A DNA stretch of 64,000 nucleotides from Chrysomallon squamiferum (GCA_012295275.1 CM022679.1:19906342-19970341); one strand, 5' to 3'; shown: positions 1 to 29,134, counted from the stretch's first letter. A program made the numbers and translations. Notes: generated by a model from the sequence alone, not told the origin.

Positions 1-876
1 ACAAGACTGAGTCTACTGTGAGCATACAAGTAAATTATTATCATCTTTTTTAATGAGGTATGTCAGGTACCATGTATCAAAATCGTTAGGTGGATAAGAC
101 TGAACATTCACATAGAATATTATTAGTGTGTTCTAAAATTTACAATTTGTTAAGGATAATTTTACAGACATAATGCCATCCGGCTTAATCGTTTCAATAT
201 TTATGGAACATAAAACTTACAACCTACAGTGCTGTGTACGTATACATATCTAATATCATAACTGCTGGATTTCAGAGTAAATATTTTTTTAACTTCTTTA
301 GAGATCGTAGTTGTCATGGAAAATTTACAAAAATCTCTAACATTTGTGCGCAAATTGTAACAAATTTGAATTAGTTAAACGTTTAGGACTATAAATATCA
401 ATACATTTCGCTTTTAACATTAACTTGTTAAGGAAAAAAAAAAGAGAGAGAAAATGTGTTTCAGATCAACAATTTGCTTTGACATTACTGCAAAACGTGT
501 CGCGAACTGCGAAACTAACGTTAAGAAAAAGTGGAAAGTGAAAATATTGAAACATTCCTCAGAAATATATCTATTCCAGTAACAGAAGTATTTTCAAGTT
601 GGAGATATTCATTTACCAAAATCCTTCCGCTTATTTAAGTATTTTGGGCTGGAATGGGCAAGAAGTAATAAATAATCACCTGAGAAAGCATTAAATAATA
701 ATTTTCTTGTTAGATTAAAAGTAGTTTTCATCTGAAATAAAGTCTTAACTTTCACTTTCACAACGTGTTGCTGCATAATCTTTCTGTGGTACATCGGATC
801 TTAGCACCATTATTTTTATACCTGAGAACTTCAGTATTTACATTGACAAGAACCTGCTATGTATAAAGCCTTAATA

Positions 877-919
<43 letters not shown>

Positions 920-1034
920 GATCGTTGTATTTATATTATTTAGCTGCTTACATTATCATCAGCAGTACGAGTTTTATAAGTAACTAAAAGGTAAATGCAC
1001 AGACGAGTCTCTTCTTGCTCGTTCATTACTGTAA
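1..1034. other. 3' flank of the collagen gene
   Basis: AT-rich non-coding sequence after the collagen stop, expected to hold its 3' UTR. I found no exact minus-strand AATAAA; an ATTAAA-type hexamer is present near 47-52. An (AT)n microsatellite sits at 880-915. No other gene is visible. Confidence 0.5.
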
Positions 1035-16581
<15,547 letters not shown>

Positions 16582-17510
16582 TTTCCACTGAAGCTAGAGA
16601 GAGCTGAAAACAGTTGTAAATTATTGAGGTCCAGTCAGATTACAAAGACAGAAGAATTATACTATATACTTATATAAATAGGTGATATGCATGTATGTTA
16701 TATTTTACGCCAATAAAGAGACGTCTTGTACAACATCAACGCAGGTGTCTTGACCCATTCTGACAGTCAGTTTTCTTGGCAAAAGCAAAGAAATTATTCT
16801 GTAACTGAGCAGATGACACGTAACTTTCACAGAAACGACAGACATATATTTTTTCATTTGATCTGTTATTGATGACACTAAATAACAGAACAACGCCTTT
16901 TGCTATAATCACGATAAAGACAAATAGTTATAAAAAGCTATCGCTTTGTTCGTCATCTTCTCAGGAAGGAAAGTTTTCAAATGGAAGCTAATAAAGTACC
17001 CAGTGACTGACTGTGTCATTCAGTCTCTGATGTTTAGTGATGTGATTCCACCCTAGGAGCCGCTGTTGTGCTTACTGCGATTGTTTACTGCGCGCTGAAT
17101 GGCCTCTGTGTATTAAAACGTTATGAGTAAAAAAAAAAAAAAAAAAAAAAAGCAATAAAAATAACAGCAACAATAACAGCAACAATAACAACACAATAAT
17201 AATAATAACGACTGTTTGTTTTAGCTTCCATCTCCTGTTATCAAAATAATGCAATATACAAATATAATTAATTTTATAACTTATATTTGTATATGATAAC
17301 AATAATACATGATCAGTTCTACTACTACTATCATAATGTTCACTACAACCATTATACACCTGCTATAAATATCTGATTTATCTTTTATTACGTCAGCTGT
17401 TTGCTAGATTACGTTAGTAAATTATCTACATGCATTCTACTGACCTGTTTTGTTTGACAGTTTGTGACAATTGGCCTTTTGTGGACGAAATTTTTTCGTC
17501 TCGTAGTCAG

Positions 17511-17511
<1 letters not shown>

Positions 17512-17560
<49 letters not shown>
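17512..17560. repeat. (TTA)n microsatellite
   Basis: About 16 perfect units in the region upstream of the collagen start. Confidence 0.95.
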
Positions 17561-17561
<1 letters not shown>

Positions 17562-18094
17562 CTCGGTGCTAAGAATATATAATTTCTGCAAATAAAAGCC
17601 ATTTATTTATTACTGTTGTCTTTTATATATATATATATACATACACATTTTGTACAGATGGGTGGAAACATTACAACTGAAAATGGCAAACCTGTTGGGA
17701 AGTGTTGGATCACTTACTGTTTTATATCCACATTTCTTTACATTCAGTATTTAATATTGCTGAGAAGATTGTTTTGACCTGTGTTGTCAATTGACAAACA
17801 TATCCTATATTACTACTAAAACATAATTTATTAAAATGATAACAGTGGTATTAATTTATAATGCATTTACATGACTGAGTAAATATTTGTTTAACGACAT
17901 ATAAATAATTTAATGTCGGCTTTTATTACATAGGAAAGGTTCGGTTTTTGCTTACTTCTGATAACCCCACGTACAATCATTCTGTGATCCACGTTAACAG
18001 CTGGCAGTAGTGAAGCTTTATCACCATCGACAGTAAAGCCAGCGAAAGAAACGTTCAAAGAAAAACTTTGACAAGTCAAACAAGGAGTTGTAGC

Positions 18095-18190
18095 TGGATC
18101 GAAAACTAAACCAAACCGACGAGCTAAACAGGACTGAACCAGCGACCTATGGCGCCTGAGGCTACAGCTGTAACCGCCGAGTTTCTTCTT
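18095..18190 (-). repeat. tRNA-like sequence, SINE-head candidate
   Basis: On the minus strand, GGCGGTTACAGCTGTAGCC is followed by CGCTGGTTCAGTCCTG, close to a polymerase III B box. No full cloverleaf or acceptor stem is evident, so a functional tRNA is unlikely. The GC-richer stretch continues to about 17,930, consistent with a SINE body. Confidence 0.3.
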
Positions 18191-18536
18191 GTTAGTGGTG
18201 ATGTGTTACTGTCAGAGAAGAGCACGTCAACAGTCAGATAAAGCCCCGCTGTGTCTTCGGCGTTTTAGTCACATTAATTTAAAATCACTGCTGGAATTTT
18301 AATAGAGATTTACTGCGTTTCCTTATTAGCGCTTTTTGTATGAAACTTTAAAACCGATGAGGTTAAAAGCTAATTAACTTTTCTGTGGTTTATTTAAAAT
18401 TGTATGTGTACAAGTATATATATGTGATTTAGCCTCTGCCTTACACGTTCAAATACGCATACAAAATGTGAAAATATCTGTACATAATTACGTACCCAAA
18501 CACCTGTATGCCTTTAAGTGTATGTGCGTACATAAA

Positions 18537-18538
<2 letters not shown>

Positions 18539-18570
<32 letters not shown>
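18539..18570. repeat. (CA)n microsatellite
   Basis: About 16 perfect CA units in non-coding DNA. Confidence 0.95.
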
Positions 18571-18572
<2 letters not shown>

Positions 18573-18989
18573 CACACACACCAAGTTGCACACACATAAA
18601 AGAGAAGTGACATGAATTGTACACGACAGCTACAGGTAACAAGGTTGTAGTGTCAGTGTAACTACACAGAAATATTTAGTTTAGTCATAAACATCACAGG
18701 TCTAACTAGTCACTGGGAAATCAGAATGCCACACGTTCTCTGTTATTTTATTATAAAATACATTAATTCATGCAACGTCTCGCATTCTAAATAGTCATGA
18801 CTGGTGATTAAACACTTTGACTTTATCTCCTTCCTTTATAGTTTTAAAGAAATGTTTATTTTATTTTTGTTTTATATTTGACAGTTTTGAATATTTAATA
18901 TTTAGCTGTATTTTTATCTTTTATCTGAACTGTGAACTACTGAGTTGTATGTTACAAATCTTAAAATAAAAATAAAAACAATAACACTA

Positions 18990-19047
18990 CTATTACTACT
19001 ACCACTACTATTACTACTACTACTACTACTACTACTACTATTACTAC

Positions 19048-19104
<57 letters not shown>

Positions 19105-19106
19105 CA
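18990..19106. repeat. (TAC)n(TAT)n(CAT)n microsatellite
   Basis: A compound trinucleotide array with units drifting TAC to TAT and a few CAT at the end. Confidence 0.95.
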
Positions 19107-19542
19107 TCATCATCATCACTATAATCATCACTTAAAAGGAGAAACAATAAGACAACTGTTAAAAGTTAATACCTAAGAGCATCACATTTATTAAATTCTG
19201 TCTTTGTTCGTTGGCATTTTGCGTCTGCTAATGCAAGCACTGAATAAATAGATGAAGTCTCAGAGATCGGGAGATCTACAAATAGCAAATAGGCCTGTTG
19301 ACAAGGGCTCGTTTGCTGTAAACTTGTGAATGATCACCTAATGCACTTAAGAAAAGGCAAAGACGAAACTGTGTCTTAAGTAAATTACGAAAGACAAATG
19401 CAGCTTTGCAGGGAATGGAGTGCTTGCGACTCAGCCAATTATTTATATCTTCCGACGAGTTGTGTCAGAAACTGTTAATAAATTAAACTTTATTTTCTTC
19501 ATCTTTTTCTTCTAATTTTTATATCTTTTTGTCTTAAAAAGC

Positions 19543-19545
<3 letters not shown>

Positions 19546-19597
<52 letters not shown>
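19546..19597. repeat. (TC)n microsatellite
   Basis: About 26 perfect units. Confidence 0.97.
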
Positions 19598-19599
<2 letters not shown>

Positions 19600-20722
19600 G
19601 ATATTAACTATACAAGACGTCTGACATACTTCATCTTATATGGTTTATAGAGGTTAACATGGCTCTCTTATATATATATGTATATGTATATATTTATATC
19701 TGTGAGTGTGTATAAAAAGAATATTACATGTACAATGAGCCCTGGATTGTCAAAATAAAAATAAAATACATTAATTCGACGCGGATGAAATATCCCTTTA
19801 GTCATCATTTCAGTAGAAAGTATGTGCTTGTTAATATATATACCAATTTATCCAGGACAGTGTATGTTGTAAAGTCATGTTCATAGCAGAAGTAATTATT
19901 ATATTAGTTTTTATTATTATTAGTTTATTAATTACGTAATTACGTATAAATATATTTAATTTTAAATTTTATATAACCTATTTCAAACAGTATTTTCTAA
20001 AAGCAGTTATCTTTACTTCTAATTATAAACACAGATAGACATAGTGTAGTATTCATTATAGACTGAGTTTGTTTATTTGTTTATTTGGTGGGGTTTTTTT
20101 ATTTTTTATTTCCGCCCCTGCTTTCTAAGATTTCAGATTCACCCTTTTTTTTCATCAAATAATTACACTCCTTACGGTTTCTCTGTGTTTTGCTTTCATC
20201 CCTATTTCTCAAGACATTAATATTATCTCTAATTTTTAAGACATTAATTTGTCGGCTAATTTTCAAGATGTGACTTCCAAGCTCAGTGTTTTAAGATACT
20301 GTAATTTCATCCACTGCTAGTTTGTAAGATACTAATTTCATCACTTACCACAGACACTAATTAAAAATCCCCAGCTCAGAATCTGTGCGATTAACATCCT
20401 ATACAATCCAAACATCTTTCTTCACCATCCCGCCCCCAGGCTTCTGCGTGTGGAGAGAAAAACAGCACGTCGTGGAAAACCGGCTTCTCTTGTCAGTGGG
20501 AAATCCGTTACAACCACGAAATAAACGCCGTCACCTTTAATGACATACCTGCGGCGGCGATTCTTCCTTTGCCCCTTACCGACTGTGTAGCACAACTTTC
20601 GTCTGGGCTGCTTGTATCTAACAAGTATATCAAGTATCGCGGGTCGACGAAAAAAAAGAGAAAAACAAAAAAAAAAAAAAAATAAGTGTTCTCTAGTTAA
20701 CCGATAATGTCGTTGTGACACC

Positions 20723-20723
<1 letters not shown>

Positions 20724-20770
<47 letters not shown>

Positions 20771-20815
20771 GTTGTTGTTTTGTTGTTGTTGTTGTTGTTA
20801 TTATTATTATTACTA
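20724..20815. repeat. (TTA)n(TTG)n(TTA)n microsatellite
   Basis: A compound array with TTG units in the middle. Confidence 0.95.
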
Positions 20816-21221
20816 TTTAAATTTTTCATATTTCTAAAATATATGTCCTGGTTATGTCGTTCTGACCCAAAGTTTCATTTGTTTATTTATTTCGTTAATA
20901 CAGGTTCAGATTGCGTCATTAAACGATATCATTCAGTTTTGTTTTTCGTTTTTCCGGTGTTTTTCTTCCTTCTTTTTTTTTATTTAGTTAGTTTTTAACT
21001 TCTAGACTTATTCAGATGTTTCTCCAGGTGGATGGATAAACAGGTTTTCTTGTGGCAAGTTGTTTCACATATTAAACTGGTTTAATGGCCTTGATGACAC
21101 AATGGGTGTGTTTAATTCTAAAATGTACTGAATTAATTTACCGCTAATAACTGTGTACTTGAAAGAGAAACACATTTTGTGATGTGAGTTTTATAGAAGA
21201 AACATTTAAAAATTATTAATT

Positions 21222-21360
21222 TGTATGTATGTATGTATGTATGTATGTATGTGTCTGTGTGTGTATGTATGTTTCTGTCTATATCTATATTTATAACTTT
21301 ATCTATCTATCTATCTATATGTATGTATGTGCATGCATTCAAGTGTATTTGCACGCGTTG

Positions 21361-21418
<58 letters not shown>
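21222..21418. repeat. (GTAT)n and (GA)n microsatellites
   Basis: A tetranucleotide run at 21222-21252 and a perfect GA array at 21369-21418, with CTAT units between. Confidence 0.95.
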
Positions 21419-21426
<8 letters not shown>

Positions 21427-21680
21427 TAATCTATTAAATATTTTTATGTAGCAATAGATAAGTTTATAGTCTGTGCTCAAATTATGTCGTTTTAATCGAG
21501 AATCAACAACATCTTTAAAACATTTCATTGTTGTATTTTATTTTTATACACGATAACAAAATATGCAGCATCGGTGACCCAGTTTACGTAAGCTTTACAT
21601 GCACACTAACTCTATTCAAGTTTGACAAAATAATAATTTATGATTTATTATCTCATTTAATCTTTTTTTTTTTTTTTCTT

Positions 21681-21713
<33 letters not shown>

Positions 21714-22826
21714 CTAGACAAATTTAGACTACTTTAAAACCAAAAGAATGTTTATGACTGCATAATATTATTTCGTAAAACAATACATTTTTAAAACGGA
21801 TTTTGAACAAACCAAAATCGATACCAAGCTTCCTGTGCTTATAATATTATTTCTGATAAAATAAAAGTTTAATTAAAGATCCAGGTAATTATCTATATCT
21901 CTGAAAATTTAAAAGAATCAGAAATGGGTTCTGGAAACTACATAATGATATATGATATACGGGTTGAAAACTGAAAAACAAAATGTCCAAGTGTTGTAAT
22001 GGCAAGTAAACGGAAGATAAGTAATGAAAATCTACTTTAATAATGAAACTGTATTACAAACTCTGCACAACAGCCAAAAATAAAAATAAAAAAAAATAAA
22101 AATAAAAATAAAATAATAATAAATTAAAAAATTAAAATATAAAACATTATGATACTAAAAAGAAGGATCGTGTCGTGTATCGGTGAACGGTGATGATCGT
22201 ACAGGACTGGTTGGTGTAGTGACACTTAACTGTCAGATGTTTTTATCCAGTGTAAGTTCCACTTAATATAGCTCTAGTATTTAGTCTCCTTTTTTAGGTC
22301 TTCTTAAATTCAAAAATGTTACCATAATTCAAAGCGTTTTCTGTTATCAGCCCCCAGTAAAAAAATTCAAAACAATTCTCATGGTGGGACCTACAGTGTC
22401 TACCCCCTCTCCAGTTCCCAGTCTCAGTCTCACGGACATAGCGCATGCGTAGTTTAAAACAACCCTTAATGATTACTGCTTTTTTTTCTCTTATTTTTTT
22501 AAAATAATTTAAATATATATTATATTTGAATAAACAAATAATAAAGAAATAAATAGAAAAAAACCCACAATATTAAAAATAAAGAAATAAAAAAGAAAGA
22601 AAGAAAAAATATTTAAAAAAAAAAAAAAAAAAATTCAACATGGGTTTAGTATTATTTTTTTGTTTTTTTGTAAAATAATATTCAAACTAAATATCATTAA
22701 AACATCTATTACGACTTGAATAATATAAAAACCATAAGAGAAGTTAGAAGCTAGTATTATAGTAAAATGACTGATAAATGTTATATCTAACGGTGCTCAA
22801 AGTTTCTTGTCTATATCATAGGTTAT

Positions 22827-23734
22827 CTATCCTCCTCCGTTTGAATTCCCTGCTTGTCTTGTCGAGATGTTGTTGTTGGTGTTGTTGGGTCGTCGGCCAT
22901 GACACTCGTGGTTGAAGGGGTCAAGATGAGGGCCTGACTGACACGCGGGGTGGAACTGCGAGCCCAGGTAAACGCACCGCCCGCCAATGTGCACCGTCTG
23001 TAACAACATAAATATCTAAATTTACACATCAATCAAGAAGCTCATTATAATTCTTCACAAGACATTTATATTTAAATTTTAACGTTTTTTATTCCGTGAA
23101 ATAGATATACATGCATTTGTTTACCGTACAAAAGTATTTAAATTCATGTTTAAATTTACACGTATTACACAGAACAGTTTTGAAAATGAGATCATATAAT
23201 TCATAATAAGAATGTTTTATTTACCCGTACATGTTTACATTTAGTGTACTGTGAAACAATTAAATTATTTAAATTCACTTTAGTTTATTTATTTCTCTAG
23301 CGTGTAATCGTTACTGTTAATAAAATAATAAAATACAAGGTTGTGTTATAAATCAGAAAAACTACAAATAAATTATATGAAAAAATCAAAAAAAGACTGA
23401 GTAAGCTCAGTTGCTCAGTCTGTCTGGATTTTTTCTATTTGCAATACGATTAAAGAGAAAATGTCTCGCAAACTTTTTATTTTATTGCATCCAAAAGATA
23501 GATCGCAACGCACAAGTAAATATTTATATTCATGCAATAATATATTTAATTTAGTCCTTTTATTTATTTGTATTTAACCATGAAACCTAAATTAACTCCA
23601 AATATCCCAGTTTACCTTAAATAAAAAGTTCTTGTAATATAAGTTGTTATTATTATTATTATTATTGTTATTGTTGTTGTTATTATTATTATTATTATTA
23701 TTATTTTTTTTTATTGTTATTATTGTTGTTGTTG

Positions 23735-23775
<41 letters not shown>

Positions 23776-26447
23776 GTATGTAATGAAATAAAAAGATCGC
23801 GAAATATAATAATAAATGGAACTATATAAATTCTATAATGAAACGCTGAAATAACTTTACGTGTATGTATTTTAGAGGAGTGAGACTGGAGGAAAGTGTT
23901 TTGTTATCGCTGCTGCAGTGGAAGCTGTTGAAGTTTTACCTGCTGCACCGTCACGTAACACTCCACTTCTTCCGGCGACGGCGGAGACGGTGTGAAGGAG
24001 ATGTCGGAGCCGTCGTCGAGCTGACTCTGAATCTGATTTAACAGGTGCATCAGGTCTTGGTTGCTGGAACTGCCCTGAAATCACAAGCGTGCTGCTCTTT
24101 GTCAGTGAAGAAAAACAAAAGTTACTTCGCATTTTTACCAAAAAAATTGTATTTAAAATGTCACAGGCAAACTTGACAAAACAAGTAATATTTGGTTTGT
24201 TTGTTGTTGTTTTTTTTCTTTTTTTTTTTCTTTTTTTTTTATTGTTATTGGTTTTCTTTGTTTTTCATTTCTTTTCCTGTTACTTTCTGTTTTTTCTTCT
24301 TTTTTCTATTTTTTGTTGTCATTGTTGTTGTCTGGTAAGAAAAAAAAAATGTATAAAATACCATGGTCATATTTTAATTTAAAAATAAAATAAAATTGAT
24401 GTTGTTGTTTTTTCATTGCTGTATTTAGCATTCCTTAAAGAATCTCTATTCTTTTCTTTTTTTTTTTTTTCTTTTTATTTATTTCTTTTTCTTTTTTCTT
24501 GTTCTTTTTCTGCTAGAGAATTAAGTAGTAAAATCAGTACGGTTGAAATAAATCAAAGCAAAAGACAAGACTTACTTCTGAACTGCAAGATTAACAGAGA
24601 AATGTTTTATTTAAAAACTCCCTACGTATATTTTTTAATCTAAATTTATAACGTAGCGTCTTGTCCATTTTTGTTTGTCACAAATGTAATTTAGTATCGC
24701 ATATTGGCTATGAAATGAAAATCATCAAGCCAGTTGTGGACATGTTCTTGTTATATTTTGCAAATAAAACTGTGAAACTATTTCCCCACCAAAGCAACGT
24801 TTAAACGTTGTCAGTTGTGTATCAGTTTTATTTTCATGTGTCGTCTTGTACATTCTTTACGTTAGCAGTGCGTATTTATTTATTTATTTATTTATTTTAT
24901 TTTATTTTATTTTATTTTATTTTATTTTATTTTATTATTTATTTTTTTCAATTATTAACCATAGATCATACATGTTAATTTTTATATCCCCTTTGATATA
25001 AAAACAAACTAAGTTTTGAAAAAGATTAATTACTGTAATATATAGCAGAAATCCTTTAATTAAATAAAGCTAAAAATCAGGCAAACTGCAGATACACCAT
25101 AACATGTGTAGACGAAGTGTAACTGGAGGCTTGGTCGTGGTCACTTTCAAATTGACCCGTGTTGGGAATCACTGGCCTAAGTACATTTTACATACAAATA
25201 TATATACGTATGTATATATATAATATTTATTTATTTATTTATTTATTTATTTCATTTCATTTTATTTTTGTTCTAACCATAAAGTTGCATTTTTCCGTTT
25301 ACAGTTTAGAGGACAAAATATGTAATCACGAAAATATTTAAATAATTTTCTGAAAATCAGCAGTAATTCATCTATTCCTTTAATGCAATTTAATCTTCGC
25401 CATCTATATAATAAATAAATATGTTTTAAACATTTGGATACAGACTCATTTTTTCTTATATATATATTTTCTATTTTATTTATAGTTTGTTTGTTTTGGG
25501 AGGTTTTTTTAATTACTATAACATTTTTTAAGTTTTTAAACTTTTAAATCGAGATGTAAAAACGCTATAGTATTAAATATCGCAGATTGTAATTTTTATT
25601 CTTTTACCATAATACCTACGTTTAAAGGTGAAAAACAAAGATGTGTGCGTCTGTGTCTGTGTGGTTGCGCGTGAGATGTGAATTAAAACCCGAAAAAATA
25701 AAATGTATTTATTTTGAAGAAAATTATTTTATTTACTTTACAGTAGATATAATAAAAATATTTATTTATATTAATATTATGCACTTTATGTAAAAAACCG
25801 AAAAAACTAAATATATTTATTTTGAAGAAAAGGATTTTATTTAATTTACTGTAGATATAATAAAAATAACCTGTTAATATTGTGCAGTTTTAAATACGTA
25901 TATATATTTGTTACATAAGTATTTATACTTTTTAGAATAAAATTAACAAATTAAATATTTGTTAAAATCATACTCATGGTAAATTTAATTTCTGTAGTCT
26001 TTTACGCTTTTTATATATAGTATAATAATAATTAATAATAACAACAACAACAGCAACAATAATAATGGTAATGATAAAGGAAAAATTTCAAAACATATAA
26101 AAATTAACATTTGTAGATCTTGTATCTTCAAGACATATTGAATTATATTACAGTGAAAAATCCATTTCGCATAAATTATGTTTCAAGGTAAAAAATCGTA
26201 TAGCAATAGGTTCAGGATTGCTGGAATTAATTAGACAAACATGACTACATTAAATTACATTAGACAATAAATTCATCACCAGCTATTTCAGTTTTAAAAA
26301 TACTGACAGATACAGAACATTTGCCAAAGATCTCCACACTGATAATGAAGGCAAAAATGCAAATGTAAAGTTGTTGAAGAGTGAAATTTCTTTCTTTTTT
26401 TCATCTTCTTTATTACTGGCTTTGATACAAATAGAGATGTACAAAAA

Positions 26448-26495
<48 letters not shown>

Positions 26496-27343
26496 TATAA
26501 TAAATAAAAAAAAATATATATATATATATATATGTATATAAAAAAAAAAAATATATATATATATATATATACATAGCACAAGAATCTTGTATAATAATAA
26601 AATATTGTTATAATTTCACAATATGAACTTTATTTCGACATTATAATACTAAATTCTAATAAAGAATGTATTATGTAAACTAATTTTCTATCTGTTCGTG
26701 TCTCTTCCTATGGCTGTCTGTTTATCTCTCTATTTATCTCTACATCTAAATACCCATCTACATATCTAACTCTCTCTCTCTCTGTATCTGCCTCTTTCTA
26801 TTTATCAGTCTTTCTTTTATTATTATTTTATTCATTTTTATTTATTTTTTTATTATTATTAAAAACGTTTATCTTATTTTTAAATTGCTGAATATTTATT
26901 TAAAAAAAATATATTTAAGCACACTTAATGTGTTTTGTAGTTGAATGTTTCTTCATAATATGTAAGAATCAGATACATTTTTAGAAAAATAAAAATTCAA
27001 ATGATTTATCAAAGGCCACGATATATAGTTTCTTATCTGTGGGAAGGATAAAATACAAAAATACTTTCCGCTAAATGATAAGAGTAACCCTACAAGGCGT
27101 AATGTAATGAGTGTACTTTTGACACGTAATAATCATTAATATCAAAATCATTCCTTCTTTCGTCATAAATGGTTAAGGGGGCTAAACTACAAAATTGAAA
27201 ATAAAATTTCAAATAAGAAGAATCAAATATGGAAAAATATGATACTTTACCCTTCTTCTGTGACCTCGTCGTCTGGTGGCCAGGACATCAGAAGTAAGTA
27301 TCATCAGCAGTAAGAGCACTCCGAGACTTCGGTAAAGTTTCAT
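22827..27343 (-). CDS. Small secreted four-cysteine protein, unknown family
   Basis: Three exons, 27251-27343, 23940-24074 and 22827-22997, join in phase 0 with GT-AG ends to encode 132 residues. Residues 1-22 are a clear signal peptide (hydrophobic LGVLLLLMIL core, likely cut after VLA). A basic stretch TRRRGHRRR follows, a possible furin-type processing site. Then come a polar, acidic linker with PSPPSPEE and a four-cysteine region with spacing C-x12-C-x10-C-x12-C, including GGRCVYLG and DPFNHECHG. The tail is Asn/Gly-rich with two N-glycosylation sequons (NNT, NIS) and ends at TAG 22827-22829. It lies upstream of the collagen gene on the same strand. It could be a matrix protein, a peptide-hormone precursor or a small von Willebrand C-like module; the cysteine spacing fits no family I know. 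Confidence 0.75.
23645..23776. repeat. (TTA)n/(TTG)n compound microsatellite
   Basis: About 130 bases of TTA and TTG units in the intron after exon 2 of the small secreted gene. Confidence 0.95.
25150..25180. mobile_element. hAT-like terminal sequence
   Basis: GTTGGGAATCACTGG is the reverse complement of CCAGTGATTCCCAAC, very like terminal inverted repeats of hAT transposons (CAGTGGTTCCCAACC). The opposite end was not found, so this may be a lone remnant. Confidence 0.3.
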
Positions 27344-28847
27344 TTTCTAAAATGAAATTGTTAGCTTCAGGCTTTTGTTTACTGCGTATAACGATTCTAT
27401 TTCTGTTCCTAGCTTAACGCTTTCTCCTTGCTCGCTGACTTTCTGATTTAATGTTAATAAATACTAACAAGCGCAACTACAAAAAATCAAAACAGAACGC
27501 TACTTCGTGTATAAAAAAGACAAGAAAAAACAAACTGAAAAGAAAAATATATATATTTATATGTTTTGTATTCATACAGCATTCCATGAAACATTTTGAA
27601 CAATAACCTGTTTTGAACTTCAGACAATTACATAATTTCAAAATATCTGTGAAAAAAATCTAACCAAATAACAACAACAACAACAATAAACATTATTAAT
27701 ATGTAAGAACTGAAATAATTAAGACAGGGAAGCAATTTTTTTTTTTTTTTTTTGTGTTTTATTGGGTTTGTTTGTTTTTTGGGTGGTTTTTTTTTTTTTT
27801 GAAAAAACAAATTATTAATAACACATAAAATAATAACAGTTATTATAATATAAAATAAATAAAACTATATTAGCTGTACCTTGTTTCACAATAATCAAAT
27901 TCCCATTTAAAAAAAGAAATAGCACTTCGAAATCCTGTTTGAGTCAGCCGCTGAAACACCGCGAAGGACAAAGATAGTGTAACCATAGAAAAACGTCAGT
28001 TACAGCATATAAAGGGTCAACTTCATTTGCATATCAACGTGGGCTTCTTCAATTGCAGAAGTGGCACTGTTTTTTGTAAGACATTTTCCATAATTCCCAA
28101 TAACTAGTTTTTTCGAAATTGATGACTGTTTAGAGTCCCATTTTAGCATAACTGAATAGCACCCACGGGATATTATTGTGCTCCTCTCTGACGTGAAAAT
28201 AGTTACACAAATACACATGATGGTTCGTGCGCTGATAAAAGGGGACAATGCCTTCCTACTGATTACATAAGCGCTTTGTGGTTATTAGCTTTTTCTTATT
28301 ATTATTCTTCGTTGTTGTTTTCGTTTTGTTTTGTTAGGATTTTTTAATGGTTTTTTTTTTTTTTTTTTTTTTTTTTTATTATGTCAAATATGAATAATGT
28401 GAGTCTGACCAGTAATTTTATTGATTGACGAAGGGTATAGGTTCGATTGAGATAAGCTGTCAGACGAGGCTTATGAATATACGAGAGTGTTTTATTTATT
28501 TAGTCGTTTAAAAAACAAAATAATAAATACAGTAACTCTCAGGGGAACGGAATGGTTTTATTTTGTAACACGTATATTAAACAAACACTCATTAATTCTG
28601 TGTCGGAATACGTAAATGAAATAAATTTCTGTTTCTGTTCGAATTCTCTGCGTGTAGTTAGATGAACAGATAAAAGGGAATCCAGTTATCAAGTCTGTTT
28701 CAGCTGGAAATATTTTGTTTCTTATCAACACGATGAATTAACCGATATAACGTTTCTTTGTATTGAATTGGCTTTTTTTATTTCATTTATTTATTTTATT
28801 TTATTTTATTTTATTTTATTTTTTTATACCTTTTTTTATTATTTATT

Positions 28848-28879
<32 letters not shown>

Positions 28880-29102
28880 TATACATACATACTAGGTTTT
28901 GAAACTGATGAAATCCAACAGGATAAAAGCAACAAAATAATAAAATTAAATTCCCAAGACGAACGTTTTGTAATAATTGCAAACTGGTAATTCAGACTGA
29001 AAGAAAGTAGTTAGGATTAATGCTTGTGTTTGAAATCAAATAATAAATATCAACATACTGCCACACCAGAAAACAATATGAAAATTATATTCATTACGTT
29101 AA

Positions 29103-29134
<32 letters not shown>

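Larger units (their letters stand above)
16604..22826. other. Region between the collagen start and the small secreted gene
   Basis: Should hold the collagen promoter and any non-coding first exon, but no start site can be fixed. It contains microsatellites, a tRNA-like repeat candidate near 18.1 kb and, at 22,439-22,450, a GCGCATGCG core like an NRF-1 site in a locally GC-richer patch (22,376-22,455). Open frames here are made of simple repeats or have no family match. Confidence 0.4.
22998..27250. other. Introns of the small secreted gene
   Basis: Two introns (22998-23939 and 24075-27250) made mostly of A/T-rich simple sequence: ATT/GTT arrays at 23645-23776, T-rich runs at 24190-24330, TTTA/TTTTA at 24871-24940 and A-plus-TA runs at 26441-26575. 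A hAT-like terminal sequence is seen near 25,160. No further exon is evident. Confidence 0.5.

Noticed and set aside
17891-18079. 62-codon minus-strand frame (SFSLNVSFAGF...)
   Set aside because: Not simple repeat, but no start context, no splice partner and adjacent to a tRNA-like repeat; more likely repeat body than exon.
18095-18190. Functional tRNA gene
   Set aside because: The B box is present but no consistent acceptor, D or anticodon stems can be drawn.
18914-19147. Asn/Ser-rich frame
   Set aside because: Translation of a trinucleotide microsatellite.
20422-20829. 135-codon minus-strand frame
   Set aside because: Half is Asn/Ile from an ATT array; the rest has no recognisable family or splice context.
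22439-22450. NRF-1-type site as the collagen promoter
   Set aside because: The GCGCATGCG core is real, but it is about 6 kb from the nearest collagen exon and lies in the 3' flank of another gene; no start-site evidence.
22823-23032. Larger minus-strand frame overlapping the last exon of the small secreted gene
   Set aside because: A different frame from the one that joins in phase to exons 1 and 2; taken as a shadow.
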